Assembly (NCBI RefSeq): GCF_029784165.1
Contig: NC_073695.1
Span: forward strand, 205,067,522-205,131,521
Reading direction: 5' to 3'
DNA: 64,000 nucleotides
Source of the DNA: Wyeomyia smithii
Lineage: Eukaryota > Arthropoda > Insecta > Diptera > Culicidae
The notes under the pieces were generated by a model, which had not been told where the DNA came from, did not search any database, and saw only the letters and a list, made by a program, of their open reading frames with translations. The position numbers and the translations under genes are program-made. Each line of letters opens with the position of its first letter. Within the stretch, counting starts at the first letter, position 1. Positions 1-12,177 of the stretch are shown piece after piece.

Positions 1-909
1 AATTAAGCAAATAAATATGCGTATTTTAGTTTTAATAGCGGAACTAACTATGCTTTCTCCAGATCACTATACAGCCAAACGTTTAGGTAGTATGTAAGTT
101 ATTTTTCATAGCGCATAACTTTTTTTAAATTTGCCCATTTCTATAACAAATGTTGTTTCCAGCATCAGGCACAACTTACTACAGCATATGTATGAAAAAA
201 GTAGACATTTTGGTGTGATTTTTCTCTGCAATATCAAAATTACCTACAGCTTCCAAAAACGTTCATTGATCCATTCTTGGCCACATATTAATGCAATTCC
301 ATGATTCATAATCCTGATATTGGCCATATGTAAACAAAACCATGGTAACGTATTGATGTTTATGCAAAACATGAAATGTATGGAGTTTTTCGGGCTGATA
401 TTTTAATCGCATGAGATATGTGACACTACAAAACTGGTTTGGGATTAGAAAGTCTCCGTTTGTTCAGATTATTTACAAATCTGTAACTTCATTTGTATTT
501 ACCAAAACTAGCGCTTCGGATTCACAGCCTTAATCTGACTATAATAAATGGCACTTGAGTTACCGAAGTTGATGTTAGTAAATAATACGAAAAAGTTTCT
601 TTGTGGAAAAGGAAAGAGCGCAAACTTTTTAATGTAGATCAATGACAGACGAAAAACTAATATAGGTCAATGATGTGATGTCGGTGTTGTTAAAAAACCT
701 ACTAAGTTTAAACAAATTCTAACTTGAAGTTATTGCCCTGCTAGCTATGTGTGAGTATAATATCATTATTTAGTTTGATTATTATATATACTGGCCCTTT
801 GGTTAGTTCAAAAACGAGGATTTTCTGCTGTTAAAATAAATCTATATGATAAAGTCAAAATCTGAAATAAATTCGTGTTACTTCAACTTTTTCGCGAATT
901 GGCCACAAT
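1..909. other. anonymous AT-rich DNA
   Basis: No reading frame, RNA gene or repeat structure could be supported here. Base composition is AT-rich and stops are frequent in all frames, as expected for intergenic or intronic insect DNA. Confidence 0.5.
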
Positions 910-1205
910 AGGAGACCCAAGTGTATGTGGTCCCCGTGGCTCTGTGGTTGGCGATGTCGGTCGGCTAGCTCTCCCACACGGTTGTGATATCGGGTTCGAT
1001 TCCCGATCGAGTCGAGGATCTTTTCGAGCTAGAAATTTTCTCTACTCAGCACTGGGGCACGGTGTATCGTTGTACTTATCCTACACATACAAAATGTACC
1101 ATAAACAATATCGATAACGAATTCTCTCAACTGAAATCTAGTTGATCGAGACCGCTATTAGCCCCAAGGCTAAGCGTGCGATATTGTTTTAAGGAGACCC
1201 AAGTG
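910..1205 (+). mobile_element. tRNA-derived SINE with 14-bp TSD
   Basis: The body (924-1191, 268 bp) is flanked by an exact 14-bp direct repeat AGGAGACCCAAGTG at 910-923 and 1192-1205, which fits a target-site duplication made by LINE machinery. The 5' part looks like a tRNA head: a degenerate box A near 936-948 and a perfect RNA polymerase III box B, GGTTCGATTCC, at 993-1003. The tail is not poly(A) but ends in a short TTGTTTTAA. It resembles the tRNA-headed SINEs of Aedes-type mosquitoes. It carries no protein; mobilisation would need a partner LINE in trans. The exact TSD suggests a fairly young insertion. Confidence 0.85.
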
Positions 1206-1424
1206 GCCAATGTAGAAATGCTATGGCCAAAACAGGAGTCTAGAGAAGTTTTTTGATTGGAAAATATGTAAACAATACAACATAATTTGATTATTCAAAC
1301 TCATTGTTAGTGCAGAATATAGGCGATTCCATCCGATTTCTCCGTTGAAATTATTCAATTACATATTATTCGAAGGAAGAAGGACAAATGTCTCTCATAC
1401 ATAACATACTATGGCCATAACCGG

Positions 1425-2515
1425 TGCTCTTACCCTATGTAGAAATTTGTGTTTCATTTGCATGGTACCCCTCCTTTTTAGAGAAAGGAGGAGTGTCGAA
1501 ACACCATGAAAATATTTCGTGCCCCAAAAAATCACCACATTTGAAATTTTGTTCCATTTACTTGATTATCGAGTTATATAAAAATTTGTGTTTTATTTGC
1601 ATAAGAACCCTCCCTTCTAGGGGAGGGAGGAGTATCGAACCACTATTGAAATATTCCTTGCTCACTAAAACCTCTACATGCCAAATTAGGTTTCATTTGA
1701 TTGATTATTCCACTAGCTATGCAGTAATTTGTATGGACCACTCCATCCTTCCAGAGAAGGGAAGGGGTCGTATCGCCGGAGAAACAGTTTTTGACCCCAG
1801 AAACCTTAACGTACTAAATTTGATTAAATTTGCTTAATTAGTTCCCGAGTTATGTAGAAATTTATTATTCGTGTGTATTGGAGTCCTCCTTTCTAGAATA
1901 GAGAAGGGTATCAATCTACCACTAACATATTAGTTGCTCGCGTTAACTACCACATATGGGGAGCTCCGTAGCCGCAAAGTTACAGAATCCGCTGGTGTGA
2001 GTAACGTATGAAAGTTCTCTCCAGGAAATTGTAACTAGGCGATATTGTTAGAATGGACAGAGGCTCGGTATAGTAGAGTAGCAAGCTTCAAACGGAAAGG
2101 TAAAACTTACACACAAGCACGGATATGAATGATAAGCGTATCACTTACTTCAATAGTGATACAGCCAATAATATGAAGTGCGGAGTACAGAAAACACCTG
2201 GGAAATAGCACAATAGATCTAATCTTTGGTCGCAGTGATGAATCCACTCAGGAAAAAAACTACCACATGCCAAATTTGGTTTCATTTGCTTTATTAGTTT
2301 TCGAGTTATACAGATATTTGTGTTTCGTTTTGTATGAGAGCCCCCCCCCCCCTGCTAGAGCAGAGAGGGGTCTCAAGCTATCATAAGAACCTTCACCGGC
2401 TTCTAAAACCCCTACAAACAAATTTTCACGCTTATCGGCTAAGTCATTCCCAAGTCTATATGGATCAGACAGACAGACAGAACTCCATTTTTATATCTAT
2501 AGATTTTCAAATCCA
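1425..2515 (+). repeat. hairpin-rich tandem array, split by a SINE
   Basis: About five degenerate units of roughly 135-145 bp (starts near 1438, 1575, 1719, 1853 and 2308). Each has an AAATTTGTGTTTCATTTG-like block followed by a pyrimidine/purine self-complementary stretch such as CTCCCTTCTAGGGGAGGGAG. The array ends at about 2470-2480 with a short GACA run (GATCAGACAGACAGACAG). A 302-bp SINE body interrupts it at 1956-2257. The same family recurs in reverse orientation at 48.24-48.89 kb, again next to the GTCT/GACA run. It is non-coding; open frames inside it are chance. It is probably the 3' region of an unidentified retroelement. Confidence 0.7.
1945..2268 (+). mobile_element. tRNA-headed long SINE, copy 1 (internal deletion)
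   Basis: An 11-bp duplication AACTACCACAT at 1945-1955 and 2258-2268 brackets an element ending in an A run. The left end (GAGCTCCGTAGCCGCAAAG) is the start of a tRNA-like head shared with the copy at 38.9 kb. The right end shares the GGTCGCAGTGATGA...CCAC segment with copies at 4.6-5.2 kb and 38.9-39.5 kb. Compared with those copies the middle, including box B, is missing, so this is an internally deleted member. It landed inside a unit of the surrounding tandem array. Confidence 0.8.
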
Positions 2516-3531
2516 AAAACTCTATTCAACGCAGTGATGCCACATATACAGATTTATCTGTATTTATACAGATTTTTTGCGTATTCAACTTATTGAATAT
2601 ATTCTACAGCAAACTCATACACTATCCTTGATCTTACGGTGTACCCTTTATGAAGTGCCTTTAATTTATAACGATTCATATTTTTTGACGTGGGACTACG
2701 CCTTTGTATTCTATATTTGGATGCATTCTGTAAAATTGGAAATGAAACTGGCAAATGTTCCGCCGAATTTCAAACGATTATAACAGAACAACCATAAGGT
2801 GGATAACAATAACTAATACATATGTTGTTGGATAGACAAAATGTTGGTCAATTTTTAATACGCTAGTTATTATTATTTCATTGCTAAGCGATAAAAATTG
2901 ATAAAAAATTTCATGGACAAATTTATGCGAGCAACAAACCATTGACTTGCGAGCATTCTTAGCACCGACGACGAGAATAGACACCAACCATTCCCTGCGA
3001 TATTCTCTGTATCAATATCAAAAAAAAAACAGACAGAGTTTCCCCGTCCCAATAGGTCAACTTATGCTTGCTCCCTTGAACTTAAACTAATTTGATGTCT
3101 CGAAGGTAAAGATTTTTCGAAAAGTTTGAAACAAATCTTTTACTTGAACAATTTCTACATCTGCTGTTAGAGATAATAAAAACTTATGTCTTGAAAGAAA
3201 ACATGCTGGTGAAATCAAAAATACGGTACAGTACATGTGGAGCAGAGTGCCGCAGGTTTCTCGTCGTCTATGGTTGCAGCGGTGCTCTTCTATTCGTACT
3301 GCAGCGGTACTATTCGTATAGCAGCGGTACACTTATATTCGTATATTTTCTCTCGTGTACAATCGAGGAAAAACTGCTGATGGTGATCAAACATTTATCT
3401 CATGAATATGATTACCATAACTTACTCAACAATTATAGAACATTTTTGCAACGATTACAGAGGGCAAAAATTTTTTTGCCTTGGCTTCTATGTATTATTT
3501 TTTGATGAAGATTGATGCGAAAATAAATTTC
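2516..3531. repeat. dispersed repeat fragment in anonymous DNA
   Basis: The stretch around 2685-2775 (TTTTTGACGTGGGACTACG through AACTGGCAAATGTT and CAAACGATTATA) matches, in inverted orientation, 13090-13198. A looser relative of its first part lies near 32595. Otherwise nothing recognisable is present; the short frames here show no domain. Confidence 0.5.
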
Positions 3532-4204
3532 CCCGAGTTTGAACATATTTCAACTTAAGGGGCAACAATGGCGCCATTTTGAGTTTTTGAGAAATCGAAA
3601 ATTTTCGACGATTTTTCGACGCCATTTTGTTTTAAAGCCAAATATTAAAATTCTAAGACAAAATAATATCGAGTATGTTTGAGCATTAATGGTAATGCGC
3701 TAATATCTAAAAGTGGTAGTCAAATAATACCTTATATTGTGTAAAAAAATCTAAGGAATCGATTGGTAGGTGTCTAATCCACGTAAAATGTCAGCAACAT
3801 GTCGATTTTGCCCTAATTCCCCTGCAACACTAAAATAGGTTTGTCTCGACGTTAAATTAACTTATTTGAAATCTGTTTAATGTAATATCAAGAGTGTAAG
3901 TGTAAGATACAATAACAATTTGTCCTTTCATGATCCTTTATTTTGCTTTGTGAAATATATTTAAACCACGCCAGAACCGTTTTTGTAGAATCACCGTTTT
4001 GAGCTCAGTTTTTGTCCGATTTAAGATCTGTTTTTTATTTAAACGATGGATAAGAAGATGCTAATATGTGGACAAAGTCTTAGAATTTTGATATTTGGCT
4101 TTAAAACAAAAAGGCGTCGAAAAAACGTCGAAAATTTCTGATTTCTCAAAAATTCAAAATGGCGCCATTGTTGTCCCTTAAGTTGAAATATGCTCAAACT
4201 CGGG
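3532..4204. mobile_element. foldback element with ~130-bp inverted arms
   Basis: Arms at 3532-3660 and about 4077-4204 are reverse complements with only scattered differences; outer ends read CCCGAGTTTGA and TCAAACTCGGG. Each arm holds ATGGCGCCATTTTGA and a TTTTCGACG motif. The roughly 415-bp interior is not obviously symmetrical and has no reading frame. No TSD could be fixed, so the class (foldback or MITE) is open. Confidence 0.75.
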
Positions 4205-4609
4205 AAAATTTGGTTTTGCCTGCACAAAAATCGAATAGTATATCGAAAGAGTGAGTATACAAATTCATAGAAGAGTAAGACGGAATGCTTGTGAATTTTT
4301 GGTTCATTTATTAAAATTTGTTTAAAAACTTTTTTTACATTTCAACATGATATTTTTTGCTTTAACCTTAACCAGCAACATACCACGTTGCTCCCACAGA
4401 CTGTCATTATAAAACAAAGTGCACCAAAGAATCTGAGTACACAATTCGATTCGTTATTACGTCCAGAATCTCTGGTCGAAATTTCAAAATCGTTGTACGG
4501 TACATTTTCGAGTAATGCCCTTTTGAAGGTCGTAAAGTACAAAACCGTGATATGAAAACGAGGAACTACTTATTGTACGCACGTTTTTCAACCACCATTT
4601 TATGAAATA

Positions 4610-5208
4610 ACTTCCAGAATCGAGTGGTCGTGGGTTCGAATCCTAGTAGAATCAGGCCATTTGATTATCAAAGGACTTTAACATGGGTTTATTCTCAGGC
4701 TCTCTACTACATACCCTTCCTTCCTTCAAGCTGAATTCTATAGTACCCTTGCTGACTTTCATCCTAACAAAAAAGTCCCTCTTATAATAAAACTGTTCTG
4801 AGTAACGTATAATAGTTCTCTTCGGGGAATTGTAATTATGACGCCGTCTTAGCTGGAGGAACGAGGTTTCGATAAGACTCCTTCCTCTTGACATAATAAG
4901 TCCCTCTTAGAATAAACCTGGCCAGAGAGGAACGTTAGGTGTAGCCTAAGTTCAGGGAATTGTAATTTGGCGATATTGGTAGGATAGAAAAGAGGCTCAG
5001 TATAGTAGAGCAGTAAGCTTGAAATGAAAGGGTAAACTCTCACACACTAGCACGGATATAAATGAAAAAGCGTATCAATCACTTCAATAGTGATACTGCC
5101 AATAATATGAAGTGCGGAGTACAGAAAACATCTGGTCATATCACAATAGATTAAAATGTCTCTGGTCGCAGTGATGAGTCCACACAGAGGAAAAAACACT
5201 TCCAAAAT
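4610..5208 (+). mobile_element. tRNA-headed long SINE, copy 2
   Basis: Body 4621-5197 lies between ACTTCCAGAAT (4610-4620) and ACTTCCAAAAT (5198-5208), a 10/11 match taken as a decayed TSD. It begins part-way through the tRNA-like head and keeps box B, GGTTCGAATCC, near 4636. It then has a long body (CATGGGTTTATTCTCAGGCTC, GGCGATATTGGTAGGAT, ACTTCAATAGTGATAC) and ends GGTCGCAGTGATGAGTCC plus an A run. The segment with GGGAATTGTAATT occurs twice (about 4837 and 4956), an internal duplication. It is longer than a usual SINE and non-coding. Confidence 0.75.
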
Positions 5209-8200
5209 AGTTTCAACACATTCCAAGTATTATATTTCAAGACATTAACAATGGGTGCAAAGATTTATTTGAAAATCCCACAGTGCACAGTGGTCTATAC
5301 TTGAAAAATCGCAATCGTTTAGATTTGACTGGGGAAAATTATTTTTATGTACTCAATGTCTTCAGCAAAATTGTTCCATATAACAAGGCCTTACTTTTGG
5401 CGTTTTTGGTTTTTTGATCTATCCACCTAACAGTAAGGTAAGAAATATGTTTTTTCTAATTTTCAATACACCAAATTGCGTCCTTTAGTAAAGTTGTGGA
5501 AAAATTAAAAAAAAACAATTGCTGAATACTGCAATGACCTATCTGTACGTTGGACACGTCAGAATAGGGTTTTTAGTGGAACACCCATACTTAAAATCAG
5601 TTTTTTGTCTACAATTTTGTCTGTAATGGTCAAACACGGAATAATACGGTATTTTTCGTGAAATTTTGACCGCTTTGAGGCACGTGTTCCCGATATCCGA
5701 TCGAGCTGAAATTTTGCAAGGGGACTTTTTTCGAGAAGACGAAACTTCTGAGCCTTACCGCTAAACGATATTCGAAAAATAGTTTTTCGTTGCAACTCTA
5801 GTTTTTTTCTTATATATACCCTTCACCTTTGACCTATTTTGCCAGGCGTTCGCTGTATTTCAAGCTTTATATTATTTACACCTTTCCGTTTTAAGTTTAC
5901 TACTCCGTCTGCTCTACTAAAGCGATTTCGTTTCTCCCATCAGCATCATCCCTTGCAAATCAAACTGAGGCTTCGTAATGAATATCACCATTATATTAAT
6001 TGTTTGAATATACTAAAACTTACAATGATTACAATTTATGAACCATTCTACAATCCCCACATATGTTTTATCAGAAACGTGAATGTCATTACCCTTCTTT
6101 TCCGATCGATAAAAATCAATTGAACAGACGCCCACTACAAGTATATTCTATTGTATATTGTAGTTATTATCTGGGACCAGGTACGCCAGCGACGTGCAAT
6201 AATACTGTGTTTAGTGGAAAGCATTTACCACACACGCAAATGTGGCAAATGTGTTAGAATGGAGATAACTCCGGCTGTCGAAATCATGTCGGTGTGTTGA
6301 CGTAAGCTAATATCTAGACAAAAATAACAGATTATCGTTTCAATAAACGAACGCATCAGGTGTGGATGATGCCATACTTTGCGTAGATACAACAAAAAGG
6401 TTACCCATGTACCCGTCAATGTGGTTACCGGTAGCTCGGTAAGCTCCTAGCGCTTGCAGCACGAGATAATGAATAATTAGTTTGCTTTGTTTATACTAAA
6501 AGCAGCTTTACACGGTTCTACTAGTTTTGATGATTCAAATAGTCTGGTGGCAGCATCTCGAAACCAACCAACCTAGTCAGTTTTATGGCGTTTTCCTAAC
6601 TCAAGGAGAAGAATGTTTACCGACTTTATACACGAGAGGCTTTAGGGAGCGAAAGATAACCAGTGTTGATGTAAAATTCATGGCAGAAACGGTTGCAGGT
6701 TGTTGTTTTTATGCTTAGCACACCCCATCATATGTAATGTGGGAAATATATTTACTCCGTGCATACTAAGTTCCCATCTTAAATTGATGATGATTAAGTG
6801 ACGGATCATTCGGTATCATAACCGTGCGCAGAATTCTTTCTTCAGGGTACAGAATTAACATTAAGACCTTCGGAATAAACCTTGCCCAAGATTATGTGAA
6901 CTTTTTGAATGTCCAGTTCTTAAAGACCAGGAAAAAGGTCAGCATCATGAAAAAGCGGAAAAAATAGAAGCGGACCAAGATCGCTACCTCGTGGTCGTGA
7001 TACACAACCATCAATCTTCACCCAAATTTGACGATCCGTTTTTGAAGCCAAGAGAACTAGTGTAACAATATTCTATGATCGGTTTTATCAAGTGCTCCCT
7101 TCAAGTCTGCGAATTACAACTTTCATTACTGGAAAAAAATATTCAATGCTGGTGATTTTTAAATGTCTAAGCAAACCAACCAATTAGTAATTTCTTTCAC
7201 CTCTCTAGTATGTTTAAACATTTACCCTTCCGTTTTATTTCCAAGCCACGATATACGTGTGTACTCAGTTGAAATTTGTCGCTGCCTTACACGCCTTATC
7301 TCGATAGATATCGCCGCCGCTTTCATCACTCGTTACTTTCATTGACGCCTGCTAACAAGGGAATCAAATTACAAACCCTGTCGGGTTTCTTTTTGCTCAC
7401 TGGTGCTTAAAAAAAGTGGCGTTGGCTAAGCGTGACAAGTGAAAACATCTGTCCACTGCGTTTCATTACAAACAGAGACACATACACACACACACGTGTG
7501 CCTCTGGGTGACAATCGGTTCGGTGCGTTAACCTTGCCTGCATCGGAGCTTGGCTTGGACTGCACTGTGGTGCATGCAGTGGATGGGAGAATTAAAGCGA
7601 ACAAAAAAAACTCGCTACACTCTGGTACACGAAACCGATCCCAGTGGCAGCTAAGACGGAGCCAAATCTTGGCTGTACTGAGCTGATGGATGCTGTGGTT
7701 TGTCATCAGGCGGTGCGGGGAATATAATACCGCATGTTACGAGGTCGTTAAAAGTCTTGAAAACGATATAGATTGTAGTTTGCTCCAGTACAAGATAGTG
7801 GCAATGTGATGCTTGTGGTTTGTAGGGTAATTAAAGTAGAACACACTTTAGCTTATCAAGCGGCTGTCCGTCCGTTAAGAATTAACCACTTTGGTAATCA
7901 AAGAAAAGAAATAGAGGAAAAAAATCGACTGTCAACTACTCGTTGTCTGATGGTGATAATATGAGATAGACAAAAAGGGCAAACCGTTGTTGACAGGCTA
8001 AGGGACGTCGGTCGGTCGGGTTGTGCTCGAATTATCACATACCGCAGAGTTGGGTGATTGGGGTTTCCAATCACGGTACAGTTTAAATTGGGGCCTTTCC
8101 GAAGAATTCGACCGCAAGTGGCAATCACCGACACACGCCAGTGCGAGGGATTGAATCTCCTAAATCCATTTAGCCTCCTTATTATGTGGTTGTACTATTG

Positions 8201-9429
8201 GATTAGGACAATGTTCGCACTTTGTTTTGTTAAAGCTCACTTCTAGATGCGCGAGAGGTGCATACAATGTGCCCTAGTGAAACCTTGACCTTGGTTTGGT
8301 ATTGTCCTTTTCCAATAAATTTTCTTTTTCGATTCTTCAGTTCGCTCACAGTGAAAGAAAGAATCCTGTTATGGGTTAATGGAAACGGCAAAATGGCTAG
8401 AGCGGATTACAAAGCATTTTCTCGACTTTCAGCGGTCCTGGACAAAGTTTCGTCTTGCGTAACCGGTAGGCTACGGTCGAGCTCCGGCAACGTTTGGTAT
8501 CAACGCAGAGACGCCAAGCGTCTGGATGCTATTCGATGAAGCGTTAAACTGCTCTCTACAGAACTTGTTTTGACAGATTCTGTCCGCTACTTTGTGCTGG
8601 TTGTTGGCTGTGGGTTGCAGTGCGCTTTCGAATGGTGAATTTAGAGCGCTGAAAAAAGGTTTGCTTTTTAAATAAAGTTTTTCGTAATAGGTACTGTTTT
8701 TTTGAAATTATCATGTGTTCTAATGTCTGCACATGCGAGGAGATTATTGATCTTAGTTATACTAAGTAAAGCTAATTTGACAAATACAACGTTAGTGTCA
8801 TAATTTGCAGCTAGGATATCGGATCTATTATCATCAGGTCGGTCCTATTATCGTTCAGGGAGTTAATGAATCAGATTTATACGGCAGGAATCAGATTTAT
8901 ACGCTCTTCCATGAAATTTAAATGGAAACTGGCTCTCTCTTCATGTTTTTAAAACAGAGTAGGTGGTTTTTAATTTGTTGCGCGAAACATACCTCAACAT
9001 CCCGATCCACGTCAATTGCTTCTCGTTGCGAAAGAAATTGTGTTTTTCGGAACAGTGCAGAGCAGACAATAGAACTTCAGCAGCGGGAGCAAATCCTGTG
9101 CCGCCAGACGCTGGTTACCCCTTAGCGGCACAGAAGACTTTGCGCATTGGTTGCAGACGGTACGCGTGCTACTTGTTTTTAAGTATCGGTACTGTGACAA
9201 TAAAAGCCGTTAAGTAGCTGGACGAAATTCCCGCGCCAACAGGTGCCAGCTACCCCACTAGCGGCGTTGACGACCTTTTCAGTCTGCCGCCGGAGTATTT
9301 TTAATCCTACTAGGCGCTTCAGAAGGACAGTCACGAGGACGTTTATGTAGAAAACCCAGAAGATCGGTGAAGAAATCATTTTGTTTTTTTTCTATATGTT
9401 TGTCTTATTTTCTTTATTTTTAATTTTTT
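5209..9429. other. anonymous low-copy-looking DNA
   Basis: No repeat pairing elsewhere in the window and no convincing gene. Frames of 60-99 residues overlap on both strands (for example 7407-7706) without any domain or consistent codon use. A CA-rich run lies near 7480-7496. Between about 9080 and 9290 the motif pair ACGCTGGTTACCCCTTAGCGGC and TGCCAGCTACCCCACTAGCGGC forms a degenerate direct repeat, possibly from the 5' part of a retroelement. Regulatory DNA for a gene outside the window is possible but not shown. Confidence 0.4.
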
Positions 9430-9775
9430 TTATTCTCGCTTATTTTCCGTCGGTCTAGTTCCGCCACTGTTATTGTGCCAATCACCGACGCCCGGGGAGG
9501 TGACTCCACCCAGGACCCTAACTCACGACCTGTTGATTAACGGACCGGCGCCAACGGCTTTACTTCCTCATGCGATGGAAGGCGTGATCCCGGAGATTTT
9601 TGCCTCAGAAAATCTCCCGGTGTCGGCTAGGATTGAATCTAGACCAGTTTGGTTGGTTGTGAGTGGATCACGCCACCTCACAACCATCGACACCTGTGTC
9701 GGCGGTGGGATTCGAACCCAAGCGTCACGCGTGATTGGCGAAGACGTTACCAACCACGCTAACCCCCGCTCTGTG
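9430..9775 (-). mobile_element. tRNA-derived SINE, reverse strand
   Basis: Read on the minus strand the element starts near 9772 with a tRNA-like head: box A region GTTAGCGTGGTTGGTAACG, then box B GGTTCGAATCCCA at about 9710-9722. It runs about 340 bp and ends in an A/T-rich tail at about 9400-9440. The plus-strand open frame across it (9473-9862) is a shadow of the SINE. No clean TSD was found, so the ends are approximate. Confidence 0.7.
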
Positions 9776-10023
9776 TTTTTTTCATTGGATCCAATGTATT
9801 TTGAAAAATTGTTTCTATATTCAACATTGATTACCAGTGCACACCCCCCCCCCGCCTTATAATCGAATATTTTTCAAGCGGTAGAGCGAAACGCTCCAGT
9901 AAAATGTACCCTCCCTTCCACCTAGCCCCGTATCAAGCGTACCGGAAGTACAAATAAAAGCTTACCCTCGAAAGGTCCCTACGTTATTCTCTTCTGACTC
10001 AGAAATAAGCTTTCGAATATAAT

Positions 10024-10877
10024 TCAGATTGGCAAAGACTTGGCAAACAGTTTTCAGCCGTAACCGAGATGACGAAGGTGAGGCCAAACAAACTGCAAGT
10101 TGTCATGAGTAGCTTGAAGCAAGCAAATAAAATTGATAGCTACGAACTTTGATCTAGACAGCGTGTACATCCCTGCCAAGGATGTAGGAATCAACGGGGG
10201 TTGGCTGTTTCAGGAAATCCATAATACAAAATCAAAAGATACTGGATTGCAAGCAATTGCATTCAGTATCCATCGATGAAGCAGAAAATGCGGAGGCAAT
10301 CATTCAGTGGGGACACTGAAAAGTGTCTTTATTGCGGGGGAACTCGGCATGTCGCGCGTTCAAACAGCGCGAGGGAAAAAGCGTTTCCCTAAGGAACGAT
10401 CAAAGCGCTCTTTTGTAGAAATGCTTATTAGGGCTTAGCCGACCTCGACAGGACTTTTTTTTTCTTTTTGCCAATCGATGAGAGTACATCTGACGATTCC
10501 GCCGAAGAGTGTTCTTATGCCTTGTCTCGCAAAGGCCGTAGGATAACCCATAGCGGAATGACCAATAAGTCAACACAAAAGAAAAGCGGTGAACAAAACA
10601 GAAGCAAGTAGCACCCGATTTCAATTTCAAATCAAACCCGAAAAACGCACCGCTTCCTAGGGCATCAGAAACACCTCGTGCACCCATTTCACGATCAGAG
10701 GTTAAATAAGTATCAGGGTTCATGAACTTCTCTGATACTATGGATTGGAGATTTTCAACATTCAACATATCAGAACTACTTCAAAATATTCTACTTGCTC
10801 TTCTTCCTATAGAGAAATCTTGTTGAACAAGCAGCAACTTGGATCTCATTTCAGCTATCATATCTTTAAATGACTAA
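10024..10877 (+). pseudogene. relic of I-clade retrotransposon ORF1
   Basis: Pieces in shifting frames match the intact ORF1 at 18579-19949 in the same order. QIGKDLAKQF and VTEMTKVRPNKLQVV correspond to QISKDLTKEY and VTEISKVRPNKLRVV; VYIPAKDVGING matches VYIPARDVEIDG; a zinc-knuckle remnant EKCLYCGG is followed by KERSKRSFVEML; the C-terminus MDWRFSTFN runs to LISAIISLND and a stop. The middle, with most zinc knuckles, is deleted. The ORF1 end preserves the overlap ATGACTAA (10870-10877), equivalent to ATGCCTAA in the intact copy. No ORF2 follows. An old, truncated copy; homology is clear, boundaries approximate. Confidence 0.85.
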
Positions 10878-11284
10878 TACGTTTCAATCATGAATATAAA
10901 CGATATTATTGTAGCCATAAACGTTATCACTAAATGTTAAATCATTATTTGTTGTATGTGATTCTCTTCAATGGTGCAATCAAATCATTTGAAAGCAGAG
11001 GCTAGATCAATTTTAAATCATGGTAAAACTTAAAATAACGGTTGTGGTTCCAATTGTTTACTTTACTTTTACTCGATATTCTCGACTCCGTTATTCATTG
11101 TTCGTAGAAAAGCAGTTTCCCTACTAGAGCCGAGATGCCCAGCTGACGAGATACCGCATTTCATAACTCTGCCGTAAGCTCGGGATCAGACACTGCCATA
11201 CGCCGCCCAATGTTGAAAAAACTACAAGGTATACAGCCCTAGGGGTTGTATGAAATGATGACGTAGGACTAAATGTATATATTG

Positions 11285-11860
11285 TATGCTGCGATAAACT
11301 GTTCATTGGCAACACTACCGTTTATATTTGATGGACGTTATTGTAAAACTAACGATACATGAATACATGAAAATTTTACCCTAGTAATAGTTGTGAAAAC
11401 TCTCATAACTCTTATCTTCAAGCATTCATAGTTCTAAAACAAAACCGATTCCATAATCTTAAGAATGAGATTCGTGCTACGGAACGCTGTTGATCGCACC
11501 AACACCGGTAGTGTTGAATATTTTGTTGGCCGCGCATAAAATTTGCTCTCCGCTGTGCCCTCCAGTAGCTGTGCCAACAAAATATCCTGCAGCGAACGAT
11601 GCTAAATGTTGCTGCCGTATGAAAAATAAAGGTAATATGCTCCGCACCGCCTGGAAGTTGACTCGTATGCAGCTCTCGTTTCTCAATGTCGCGTACCTCT
11701 ATCAGCTATACTCCACTCACTGTTGTGTGAAAAACTAGACTGAAGCTGAATTTTCTACACGCAGTCTTTTGTATCGAATTCAGAATAGATTTTTGCCATT
11801 AGGGCGTGGCCACACAGTTTAGAGGAAGAGGAACAAACCAAAACACCTTCGAAACTACTG
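11285..11860. repeat. tandem duplication, copy 1
   Basis: This block is repeated at 12046-12866 with high similarity across anchors: CAACACTACCGTTTAT, CTCATAACTCTTATCT, TTGAATATTTTGTTGGCC, ATAAAATTTGCTCTCCGCTG, TTTTCTACACGCAGTCTTT and AGGGCGTGGCCACACAG. The TTTTGCCATTAGGGCG region at 11791-11806 is the unfilled version of the site that received a MITE in copy 2. Copy 1 has about 80 bp (around 11665-11745) not present in copy 2. Confidence 0.85.
11477..11686 (-). other. open frame in duplication copy 1, unknown
   Basis: A 69-residue minus-strand frame containing AAGYFVGTATGGHSGEQIL and ANKIFNTTG. Its counterpart in copy 2 (12178-12411) is readable with only a few substitutions. No family was recognised. 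The plus strand is also open over the same stretch, so conservation may simply reflect recent duplication. It may be an exon fragment of a duplicated host gene or chance. Confidence 0.25.
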
Positions 11861-12177
11861 AGTGTTTTTCATAAGCATCAAAAAAAAGTTTTTGCTTTCC
11901 CGATGCGAAAATCACTCTGGTTCTTAGGTTAACTAATTTTCGTTACTCATATTTGACTGATAACGGTGTTCGAGTGGGTACAAAGAAACAATCCGGAAAA
12001 TCACTCAATTTAGCAGTGAAAATTCTTGAAATGAGGGTTATATCTTGCTGTGATAAACTATTCATAGGCAACACTACCGTTTATCTTTGGTGCGCCCTGG
12101 TCGTTATTGTAAAAATGATTATTGAGAAATAGATGAACATTTCACACTAGGAGTAGTTGTGAAAATTCTCATAACTC

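Noticed and set aside
910..1205. tRNA gene at the box A/box B sequence
   Set aside because: The head does not close into a cloverleaf with acceptor stem, and the unit is bounded by a TSD with a long non-tRNA body: a SINE. The same applies to the tRNA-like parts at 4.6, 9.7, 38.9, 39.9 and 58.9 kb.
8470..8520. 15-base match GGTATCAACGCAGAG to a cDNA-library adapter
   Set aside because: The bases on either side do not continue the adapter and the match lies inside continuous genomic sequence, so coincidence is more likely than contamination.
10400..10768. 122-residue minus-strand gene
   Set aside because: It is the antisense shadow of the I-element ORF1 relic read on the plus strand.
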